From Candidatus Obscuribacter sp. (GTDB lineage Bacteria > Cyanobacteriota > Vampirovibrionia > Obscuribacterales > Obscuribacteraceae), in NCBI GenBank assembly GCA_021772095.1, contig JADYXR010000265.1:1-64000 (forward strand): a stretch of DNA of 64,000 bases. The letters run 5' to 3'. Within the stretch, counting starts at the first letter, position 1; each line of letters opens with the position of its first letter. The notes under the pieces were generated by a model. That model searched no databases, was not told the DNA's origin, and was given only the letters and a program-made list of their open reading frames with translations. The translations under genes and the position numbers were made by a program. Shown here piece by piece: positions 55,758 to 62,924 of the stretch.

Positions 55758-57955
55758 CAATAGAAAAGCGCCAATCATCAAACCTGAGAAGAAGAATGTT
55801 TATCCTTCTAGGTACGTTCGCGCTTTTGCAGACGATCTTCTTGAGCTCTGTAGGTTGGGCTGTAATCGAGACTTCAGAGCAACTAGAAAAAGCCAGACGC
55901 GTAAAATTGGTCGTTAGCACTTTGAGTAGATTATCTAATTTGACTCAAGAGTTGACATTGGGAGTTCTAAACGTAGTCGGATCTCCCGATGCGGTCACTG
56001 ACGATCTACAAGGCTGGGCAAGCGATTACAACAGAGTGGCTAATCAGTTTTCCAAAGAACTGGCTCAATTAAAACGATCACTAAAATCTTATCCGGAAAC
56101 ACGCAAAGAATTGGACGAGCTGGTCGACAGCTATCAGGTCGGCATAGACCTGATGAATAGACTAAAGAGCGAGTTAAACTTCGATACTCACAAACACTAT
56201 TTTCTTTTGTATAAACTTCAAGAGGCCTCCAATCTCACTACCGAACAGCTGGAGAAACTGGAAAGCAAATTTGGTCATATCGAAGAATCCACTAGTGATG
56301 AGCTTCAAGCTCAATCGGAGTGGCTATTCAAAATTGCTCTTTCCTTAGGAGTTATCGTCAACATCACCGCGGCTTATCTGCTCTATCGATTCTTCGTAAT
56401 AAAAGAGCTGGGAAGATTGCAGGTAGTAGCCGACAACACGATCAATCTTGCTCTTGAAAAACCTCTGGCGGCGCCGGTTTTCGGAGACGACGAGATCGCG
56501 GAGCTGGATCGTTCAATTAGAGATCTCAGTTATGTCTTAGATGACTACAAAAGCAAAGAACGAACGATTCTCGAAAACGCGGCAGAATTCATTTGCTCGA
56601 TAAATAACAAAGGTATATTCACCGCAGTGACTCAAGCCAGCAGTGCTCTATGGGGATACAATCGCGACGAAATTATAGGCAGAAGAATAAGCTCACTTAT
56701 CCATCCGGACGAAACCGCAGATACTCTCGCCGCCATCGACACATTGTTCAATGAACGTATTCCGATTTCATTCGAGAACACTGTGCGTCAAAAAGATGGC
56801 AGCGATGTAGAAGTGGTCTGGTCCGCACAACCGGGCGAAGAGTTTGACACCGTAGTGATGATCGCGCACGACATCACGGAACGCAATCGCGTCAATCGTT
56901 TGATTAGAGAAAGCGAAGAACAGTTTCGCACGATCATCGACAGTGTGCCGGCAACAGTTTTGACGCTCAGTAACGGCTTTCAGATAAGAGCTGCAAATCC
57001 AACCACGACAAAGATGTTTCAATATCAACCTGGCGAGCTTCTCGGCAAAGATTTCAGCATGCTCTTCACAGGAAGCGCCACACAACACGCAGAGGACGCC
57101 AGTATCGTCAAAGCGGCGCAGACGCATGCAATTGAACTGCAAGCGCTTCGAAAAGACTTGACACCAATTGCGGTGTCATTAAACGTCAACCGGTTTGTCA
57201 ACCATGGCAAAGACAATTTCCTCGCCGTACTGCAAGACATCACAACCAGACGCGAAATCGAACTGGTAAAACGTGACTTCATTTCGATGATCAGCCATGA
57301 TCTACGTTCGCCGTTAACCTCGTTGCATGGCACATTAGGGATGATGTCGGCGCAAATCCAAGCAGTTGAGAGCGACGACAAGCGGCACAAACTGGAGTAT
57401 GAAATTCTGCTTGAATCAGAAAGCAGAATCGGCAAACTAGTCAACCTCATCAACGACTTCCTTGATTTAGAGAAAATAGAATCGGGGTCGTTTGCGTTCG
57501 AAACCAACGAAGTGACAGTGCTGAAATTAGTCAGCACGGCGGCCGAACAACTGAACGAGGCATTGCCCGATTCAGAACGGACATTGAAATATGACACGCA
57601 GGATTCGGCTTCAAAAGTTCGCGTCGACCTTGATCGAATCGTGATGGCGTTGCTCAGTTTCGTTTCGGCAATCATCCGCTTCAGCCCACGGACGTCAGCG
57701 GCAATTGTCACAAGCGAAAAGCTTCCTGGTCGAGTCTCCATCTTTGTCACAGCCGAGGGCTGTAGCATCCCGCAGGAGACAAGAGAGAGCTGTTTGCAGC
57801 GATACGCCATAGTCGAGTTAGGCCAGCACGAAACTTGGACCGTAAGCGGCCTGAGTCTCGCGCTTGCACGCGCGACAATTGAAGCTCATCAAGGTTCGCT
57901 CGTCATCGAAACCCGCGAGGGGAGAGACGGATTCAATTTTACGCTGCCGGGATAA
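55754..57955 (+). CDS. Membrane sensor with intact phospho-acceptor His but degenerate ATPase domain
   Basis: 733 residues, same architecture as its upstream partner: two membrane segments (~16-36, ~193-213), HAMP-like linker, two PAS domains and a kinase core. The H-box SHDLRSPL is intact, with His515. The ATPase domain keeps its overall fold but not its motifs: N-box [14 protein letters not shown] has Ser and Ala for both Asn, G1 reads TAEGCSIP without Asp, and G2 reads VSGLSLA. It therefore probably receives phosphate from another kinase. Starts four bases inside the partner's stop. Confidence 0.85.
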   Translation: MTIEKRQSSNLRRRMFILLGTFALLQTIFLSSVGWAVIETSEQLEKARRVKLVVSTLSRLSNLTQELTLGVLNVVGSPDAVTDDLQGWASDYNRVANQFSKELAQLKRSLKSYPETRKELDELVDSYQVGIDLMNRLKSELNFDTHKHYFLLYKLQEASNLTTEQLEKLESKFGHIEESTSDELQAQSEWLFKIALSLGVIVNITAAYLLYRFFVIKELGRLQVVADNTINLALEKPLAAPVFGDDEIAELDRSIRDLSYVLDDYKSKERTILENAAEFICSINNKGIFTAVTQASSALWGYNRDEIIGRRISSLIHPDETADTLAAIDTLFNERIPISFENTVRQKDGSDVEVVWSAQPGEEFDTVVMIAHDITERNRVNRLIRESEEQFRTIIDSVPATVLTLSNGFQIRAANPTTTKMFQYQPGELLGKDFSMLFTGSATQHAEDASIVKAAQTHAIELQALRKDLTPIAVSLNVNRFVNHGKDNFLAVLQDITTRREIELVKRDFISMISHDLRSPLTSLHGTLGMMSAQIQAVESDDKRHKLEYEILLESESRIGKLVNLINDFLDLEKIESGSFAFETNEVTVLKLVSTAAEQLNEALPDSERTLKYDTQDSASKVRVDLDRIVMALLSFVSAIIRFSPRTSAAIVTSEKLPGRVSIFVTAEGCSIPQETRESCLQRYAIVELGQHETWTVSGLSLALARATIEAHQGSLVIETREGRDGFNFTLPG

Positions 57956-57977
57956 GGAAATTCGGGCAAGTTAGATC

Positions 57978-58004
57978 GTCAGAAAATCTGTCCGTTTTTA
58001 TGAC
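57978..58004 (+). repeat. 27-bp dispersed palindrome, copy 20
   Basis: GTCAGAAAA-TCTGTCCGT-TTTTATGAC. Confidence 0.9.
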
Positions 58005-58019
58005 AGATACCCTTCGTGA

Positions 58020-58046
58020 ATGACCGAATCTGTCCGCGTTTCTGAC
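58020..58046 (+). repeat. 27-bp dispersed palindrome, degenerate copy
   Basis: ATGACCGAA-TCTGTCCGC-GTTTCTGAC; left arm diverged. Middle member of a three-element cluster. Confidence 0.6.
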
Positions 58047-58063
58047 ACGGGCAAGATTGCCGC

Positions 58064-58090
58064 GTCAGAATTTCGAACACTTTTTATGAC
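58064..58090 (+). repeat. 27-bp dispersed palindrome, copy 21
   Basis: GTCAGAATT-TCGAACACT-TTTTATGAC; between the sensor pair and yceI, which converge. Confidence 0.9.
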
Positions 58091-58110
58091 AGTAAGAGTT
58101 GCCTCAGCGA

Positions 58111-58800
58111 CTACTTAGCCGCCTCATCTTTTTTGGCTTCAGGCTTTTTCGAACCAGCTTTTTTGTCAGCTGGAGCCGCGTCTGCTTTTGCATCTACAGG
58201 TTTCGAAAGCTCGATATCCAAAACGATTTTGATCTCATCGCCGACCATCGCTCCGCCGTTATCCATCAGACCACCATAACTAAGTCCGAAATCTTTGCGA
58301 TTGACCTTAGTTGTTGCCGACGCACCAATCTTCCAATTGCCATGCTTGTCATTGATTTGTTCGGAAGGACCGTCAACGTCGAGCGTCACTGGTTTAGTTA
58401 CGCCGTGCATTGTCAGATCGCCTGCCAGCTTGAACTTGCCTTTGCCTGCCGCTTTGGACGACTTGGATACAAATTTGATGTCAGAAAACTTTTCTGTATC
58501 GAAGAAGTCTTTGTTGCGCAGATGCTTGTCGCGATCTTCATTGCCAGTGCTGATTGAATTGGCATCGATGGTGGCATCTACTTTGATCGAATTGACATTC
58601 TTACCGTCATATTGAGCCGTGCCGGATAGTTTGGAGAAGTCGCCACGAACCGTCGATATCATCATATGTTTGACTTCGAACCCGGCCTTTGAATGCATCG
58701 GGTCGAGTTTCCACTCATTGGACTCAGCACACGCAGGAAGAGCAAACACCACTGCGCCGGCGATAGTAGTAAGCAATGCGTTGCGAATAGACTTATTCAT
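58111..58800 (-). CDS. YceI-family periplasmic protein
   Basis: 229 residues from ATG 58800, chosen for the GGAGG just upstream and the signal peptide that follows (MNKSIRNALLTTIAGAVVFA, cleavage near PACA). The mature part is a lipocalin-like YceI barrel: WKLDPMHSKAGFEVKHM, then MHGVTKPVTLDV and KVNRKDFGLSY. A Lys/Ala-rich tail of ~30 residues ends it. YceI proteins bind polyisoprenoid lipids and are often induced by base or osmotic stress. The NemR/AcuR-like regulator locus diverges from it. Confidence 0.85.
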   Translation of the reverse strand: MNKSIRNALLTTIAGAVVFALPACAESNEWKLDPMHSKAGFEVKHMMISTVRGDFSKLSGTAQYDGKNVNSIKVDATIDANSISTGNEDRDKHLRNKDFFDTEKFSDIKFVSKSSKAAGKGKFKLAGDLTMHGVTKPVTLDVDGPSEQINDKHGNWKIGASATTKVNRKDFGLSYGGLMDNGGAMVGDEIKIVLDIELSKPVDAKADAAPADKKAGSKKPEAKKDEAAK

Positions 58801-59001
58801 CAAGACCTCCAAAAGTGAGCGAGCAGGAGAATTCAACCACACCCGCCCTAACAATATAAAGAATGACATCCTATTGATCGCGAATGTTTCCAAATTCTCT
58901 TAGCGGCAAAGCAACGCAACCGCTGCTTCACCACCCAAACAAAACCCCGGCTCCGCGCCCGACCGACCACACAAGATTGAGCCGCCAGATTAAAGGGGTG
59001 G

Positions 59002-59031
59002 TTGACAGAATGTAGACGACCGGTCTATTCT
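59002..59031 (+). promoter_or_regulatory. Promoter of the 84-aa gene with embedded operator
   Basis: TTGACA (59002-59007), 18-bp spacer, TATTCT (59026-59031). The operator-like 15-mer lies between them, so a bound repressor would block RNA polymerase. Confidence 0.65.
59013..59027. promoter_or_regulatory. TetR-type operator, site 1
   Basis: TAGACGACCGGTCTA with palindromic core GACCGGTC. Shares CGACCGGTCTA with sites 2 and 3. Confidence 0.65.
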
Positions 59032-59066
59032 AGTAACATAACCGAACGACCCAAGGAGGGACGAAG

Positions 59067-59321
59067 ATGTTAAACGCCAGAAACCTTGAAGTACTCCAAC
59101 CACAATTAAGCGACGTTTTAGAAGTCGAAAATACCGATACCTGTGATCAAATAGAGTGCCCAGCTCTCCTCAACCAATTATGGGAACGTCAGATCCGCAA
59201 ACAGCAAATCGCCTCGGATCGTGCTTACGCCAAGAAGCATAGTCTCGAATTAGCTTTCTCGCCGAAGCTTTTGACCTCAAAATTAGCCGACCGGTCTAAT
59301 AAATACAACCAGGTCGCGTGA
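59067..59321 (+). CDS. Small hypothetical protein (84 aa) under the operator-bearing promoter
   Basis: Excellent ribosome site (AAGGAGG, 7 bases before ATG). Soluble, mostly helical, acidic N-half and basic C-half; two Cys at residues ~26 and ~31 (TCDQIEC). No family recognised. Directly downstream of the repressible promoter. Operator site 2 lies within its last codons. Confidence 0.7.
   Translation: MLNARNLEVLQPQLSDVLEVENTDTCDQIECPALLNQLWERQIRKQQIASDRAYAKKHSLELAFSPKLLTSKLADRSNKYNQVA
59284..59298. promoter_or_regulatory. TetR-type operator, site 2 (inside a coding region)
   Basis: TAGCCGACCGGTCTA, inside the 84-aa gene near its 3' end. Confidence 0.5.
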
Positions 59322-59327
59322 GCCCTG

Positions 59328-59353
59328 CAGGCTGGTTTGAACAAACCAGCCTG
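59328..59353 (+). other. Perfect 12-bp hairpin between two small genes
   Basis: CAGGCTGGTTTG and CAAACCAGCCTG separated by AA. No T run, so an incomplete terminator, or an mRNA stabiliser that uncouples the two genes. Confidence 0.7.
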
Positions 59354-59359
59354 TCAGAT

Positions 59360-59386
59360 GTCAGATAAAAGGACATTTTTTCTGAC
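59360..59386 (+). repeat. 27-bp dispersed palindrome, copy 22
   Basis: GTCAGATAA-AAGGACATT-TTTTCTGAC, between two small genes of the same strand. Confidence 0.85.
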
Positions 59387-59424
59387 AAACCGACAAACGC
59401 ACAAACCCGCAAGGAGAAGCCAAA

Positions 59425-59571
59425 ATGATACTGACAAATTTCTGGGAATTCCTATTGAGCGCCATCCTTCTATGGATTGTTCTGGAAGAATTCGTGCTCA
59501 AAACTATGCCCCAAGTCAGCGTACAGCCGTGTCCGGAACCAATAGTTAATGAGGATATACGACCGGTCTAG
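59425..59571 (+). CDS. 48-residue single-pass membrane peptide
   Basis: Begins MILTNFWEFLLSAILLWIVL with AAGGAGAAGCC upstream. One membrane segment (~residues 6-20) and a short polar tail (EEFVLKTMPQVSVQPCPEPI) with one Cys. Typical of stress-induced small membrane proteins. Its stop codon overlaps operator site 3 directly upstream of the tetR gene. Not similar to any family I know. Confidence 0.6.
   Translation: MILTNFWEFLLSAILLWIVLEEFVLKTMPQVSVQPCPEPIVNEDIRPV
59556..59570. promoter_or_regulatory. TetR-type operator, site 3 (upstream of the regulator gene)
   Basis: TATACGACCGGTCTA, ending 22 bp before the TetR start; fits autoregulation. A possible -10 (TATTAT, 59584-59589) follows. Confidence 0.65.
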
Positions 59572-59592
59572 TCTGGTAGGTGGTATTATTGT

Positions 59593-60243
59593 ATGAGAAC
59601 GAAGGGTATGAGCCAAATAGAAGTAGAACTCCAGACAGAGAATATGTCACCAAAAGCATCGACAAAACAAGACACTAAGACCGCTCTTCTCGAGACCGGT
59701 ACTGACGTCATGATCGAAAAGGGTTACACCAACACCGGCATCCAGGAAGTGCTTTCGCGCATCGGGGTTCCGAAAGGCTCCTTCTATCATTACTTTGACA
59801 GCAAAGAAGACTTTGCACTACAAATCATCGCGCACTGCGATCAGTCATATACGGCAAACCTGCTTCGAACGCTTAGAAACACTGACGCTACTCCGATCGA
59901 ACGCCTGCGTAACTACTGCGAGGCCGGCAAAGAACGGTTGGTTTCCAACGAGTGTAGAAAAGGCTGCCTGATTGGCAATCTTTCCCAGGAGATGGCTGAT
60001 CAGAGCGAATCGCTCAGAACGGCACTCTCACACGTGATGGGCAAATGGCGAGATCTGTTCGCCAGTTGCATCGAAGAAGGTCAGAACAGAGGCGAGATCA
60101 AAAAATCTTTCTCTCCTCATCAGATGGCAGAACTCTTCCTTTCCGGTTGGGAAGGAGCCATAATGCGCTCTAAGACGACTAAGTGCGTCGAGCCATTGGA
60201 TACGTTTATCGCACTGATGTTTAATGACATTCTCAAGGTCTAG
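59593..60243 (+). CDS. TetR-family regulator, NemR/AcuR-like
   Basis: 216 residues from ATG 59593; ATG 59608 or 59644 are possible starts. Helix-turn-helix at ~45-70 (TNTGIQEVLSRIGVPKGSFYHYF). The ligand domain contains CRKGCLIGNLSQEM, aligned with the SGCLTVKLSAEV region of E. coli NemR, whose Cys106 senses electrophiles and hypochlorite; here Cys125 occupies that place, and Cys121 is nearby. Likely a redox- or electrophile-responsive repressor of the local promoters. Overlaps the TPR gene by 20 bp. Confidence 0.8.
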   Translation: MRTKGMSQIEVELQTENMSPKASTKQDTKTALLETGTDVMIEKGYTNTGIQEVLSRIGVPKGSFYHYFDSKEDFALQIIAHCDQSYTANLLRTLRNTDATPIERLRNYCEAGKERLVSNECRKGCLIGNLSQEMADQSESLRTALSHVMGKWRDLFASCIEEGQNRGEIKKSFSPHQMAELFLSGWEGAIMRSKTTKCVEPLDTFIALMFNDILKV

Positions 60244-62485
60244 AACAAAACGATCTCTACAAGTTCGCCTGGCAATCATGTTGGCGACAGCTCTGTCTAT
60301 TAGCGCGCCGGCGTTAGCACAAGAAGGCGAAGACGAAGTTTTCCACTACTTGATTCCGCTTGCCGAAGCGGTCAATTTGAGCGAATCCGGGCAGCACAAG
60401 CAGGTCATCAGTAAGACCACAAAACTGCTTTCTGACCTGAGCGCTAAAAAAAATTCCACGCCTAAGATTCAACGCCCGCTGCCAATTCTTCGCGGTGACA
60501 CCAGTAGTGGTGACACCTACCGCCAGGTTCAAGCGGAGGCGCTAGCATTAAAAGGTCTAAGCGGTTACACGCTGAAACAGACGCCGCAAGCCGTTGCGGA
60601 CTTAAAAAAAGCCTCTGCCGTTTGCCCAGATAACGCTCACGTTCTCAGTGACTTAGGTACAGTTTACATCAAGACTAAAAAAACAAAAGATGGGATTGCC
60701 GTTTTAACGCGAGCGATCAAACTCAATCCGAACATCCGAGAAGCTTATTTCATGCGAGCCGCGGGCTACCAGCAGATTGGCAAACCCAAGGAAGCGCAAG
60801 CAGATTTGAAACGCGCACAGAGACTTCTGAACGATCAGCAAAAAAACATCGACAGCTTAACTGAAAGAATTGAAAAACTAGTTCAGGAAAACAAAATCAC
60901 TGAAGCGATCGCATTGGATCGGCAGTTAATTCAAGCCGCTCCTCGAGACGGGCTAGCCATCACAGGCTACGCTGATCATTTAACTACCGATGGAAAGCAT
61001 CATGACGCGCTGAAATACGTTTCGACGGCAATCGCTTTAGACCCATCGAATGGCTACCCATATCGAATACGCTCTGTCATTAACAGTCGTCTCCAAAAGC
61101 AAGACCTGGAACTTCGTGACGCAAACAAGGCTTTCAACATCGAGCCACGATCGATGGAAGCGTTAAACTCCAGAGCTATAGCCAATCTCGACGCAGACCG
61201 ACCAGTCCAAGCGATCCGCGATTTCGATCTTTTAGTAAATCGCAGACCAGACTTCGCTGACGCATATATAAATAGATCGGCTGCATACCTACGCATTGGC
61301 GAAACCGAAAAGGCAGTTAAAGACGCAAAGCGTGCTGTCGCTCTAACGCCTGCAAGCCCTTATGGATACCAGATTTTAGGCGCCGCGTTGCGGAGAGCCG
61401 GCAAATTAAATGAAGCGCGCGAAGCACTCGAAGTTTCACTGCGATACAAAAAGGTTGCTAGTGCCGATAGCGTAGCCATGGCGCAGTTCAATCTTGGCGC
61501 TGTTCGCCTTGCACTGAAAGATCCCAAAGCGAATGAAAGCTTGGATGCAGCAATTCAATTGGCACCCACGCTGCCGGAAATTCTTTTTCAAAGAGGCGCT
61601 TATAATGCCTATCTCGGCAAGATTGATGATGCCATAAAAATACTGACAAAAAAACAGACACGCAACGCGGACACGAGTAAAGTTTCCAAACTAGTACGCC
61701 GAAACCAACCAGCGCCGAAGCCCAAGCGCCTGACTGACCGCGCCGCGCCAAAGTTACCGGGATCGAGTCAGAAATCGATTGGCGTATCAAGCGTGACGAA
61801 AACTATCAAACCGGGGGAAATGCGTCCACCAGTTCAGAAAACACATGTGCCAAAACCAGCTTCAGCAGCAGCATCTCGCGCCCCTAAAATAATTGCCACT
61901 CCACCACCAATCACACGGAAATTTCGGATCAGCGAGCCTGATCTGCAAGACTGTGTTCTCATCGCCAACCGGGTGATTCAGCTCAACCCGTCAAAATTCG
62001 AAACGTACAACCTGCGCGGACTTGCTCACTTGTGTTTAGAGCAATACGATCAAGCATTGTCCGATTTCAAAAAACTTTCCACATTGGCAAAACCAGGGAC
62101 GCCCAAGCAAAGAGCGATGGTCCTTTGTTACCTGACTCTGGAGCGTCTCGGCAAGGCCAACGATGCAAAACTACTTTTGAACATTCAACAAACCAGCCCG
62201 ACTGGCACCGCATCTGGTGGCGGATCCGCCAGCGTTCCAACCCTAAGGTTTTTGCGCAACGAAATCGCGGAGCCAATGTTGTTTGCAGGAACTCAAACAC
62301 CAAAGGAACTGACGCGCATTCACAGCTACCTGGCTTTCCATTACAACAGTATCGCGGACACTACGAAGGCAGCGCCACACGCCCGCTGGGTGCTGGATCG
62401 TGGCGATGTCTCCGCACCGGAACTCATTCTCACAACTGCTGACGAAACCGCTAGACGTGCCACTACTGCAACGCCACATAGATAA
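60224..62485 (+). CDS. Large TPR-repeat protein with a signal-like N-terminus
   Basis: 753 residues. Hydrophobic signal region at ~15-32 (LAIMLATALSISAPALAQ). At least ten TPR units in two blocks: ~residues 100-470 and ~580-680; the stretch between is Lys/Pro-rich and disordered (~485-575). Probably periplasmic. The 20-bp overlap with tetR shows co-translation with the regulator, so it may be part of the stress regulon, though its partner is unknown. Confidence 0.75.
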   Translation: MTFSRSRTKRSLQVRLAIMLATALSISAPALAQEGEDEVFHYLIPLAEAVNLSESGQHKQVISKTTKLLSDLSAKKNSTPKIQRPLPILRGDTSSGDTYRQVQAEALALKGLSGYTLKQTPQAVADLKKASAVCPDNAHVLSDLGTVYIKTKKTKDGIAVLTRAIKLNPNIREAYFMRAAGYQQIGKPKEAQADLKRAQRLLNDQQKNIDSLTERIEKLVQENKITEAIALDRQLIQAAPRDGLAITGYADHLTTDGKHHDALKYVSTAIALDPSNGYPYRIRSVINSRLQKQDLELRDANKAFNIEPRSMEALNSRAIANLDADRPVQAIRDFDLLVNRRPDFADAYINRSAAYLRIGETEKAVKDAKRAVALTPASPYGYQILGAALRRAGKLNEAREALEVSLRYKKVASADSVAMAQFNLGAVRLALKDPKANESLDAAIQLAPTLPEILFQRGAYNAYLGKIDDAIKILTKKQTRNADTSKVSKLVRRNQPAPKPKRLTDRAAPKLPGSSQKSIGVSSVTKTIKPGEMRPPVQKTHVPKPASAAASRAPKIIATPPPITRKFRISEPDLQDCVLIANRVIQLNPSKFETYNLRGLAHLCLEQYDQALSDFKKLSTLAKPGTPKQRAMVLCYLTLERLGKANDAKLLLNIQQTSPTGTASGGGSASVPTLRFLRNEIAEPMLFAGTQTPKELTRIHSYLAFHYNSIADTTKAAPHARWVLDRGDVSAPELILTTADETARRATTATPHR

Positions 62486-62924
62486 TGTGATAAGTTTGGT
62501 CCCACATTTTAGTCACAAATTCAGCCTGTTTTTCTGACAAGTCAGCTTGCACCATTATTCCATGTGAACAGTTGGGGTGGGCTTACGAGAAGTCGATATA
62601 CGCCAATCTGACAAAACGCCAGCTTCTGACGAACCTCTGCTTCGCCGACACAACATATAAGGATGTCGGTCACATAACTGGATGCGATCACAAATAAATT
62701 TGCGATCTATAAAGCCCCACAGCTGCCGTAATATCGAAAGTTTTATCTCTTCGAAAGCTAAATTTGACACGACTACGTATTTTCCCTCCTGACAGCAACC
62801 GAAGGGTTTTGCATAATACAGTCACGCTCGCACTTTAAGCAAAACTACGCTGCTGACTTCCCCAATATCAATTGCATCCGATTTCGCTCATCGGAGGCTT
62901 GATTCTTTCTTAGGAGAGACAATA
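62486..62924. other. 439-bp gap before the EF-hand protein
   Basis: A 27-bp element stands 27 bp after the TPR stop. A 71-residue minus frame (62555-62770) is unsupported. No RNA gene recognised; the promoter of the EF-hand gene must lie here. Confidence 0.4.
62512..62538 (+). repeat. 27-bp dispersed palindrome, copy 23
   Basis: GTCACAAAT-TCAGCCTGT-TTTTCTGAC; left arm has one change. Confidence 0.75.

Noticed and set aside
2700-62538. The 27-bp elements read as intrinsic terminators.
   Set aside because: No T run after the stem in most copies, both orientations occur after genes of the same strand, and some copies lie upstream of genes.
2700-62538. The 27-bp elements read as CRISPR repeats.
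   Set aside because: Units are not regularly spaced, the centre varies and no cas gene is present.
62555-62770. A 71-residue minus-strand frame before the EF-hand gene.
   Set aside because: GTG start with the nearest AGGAGGG 13 bases away, no family match.
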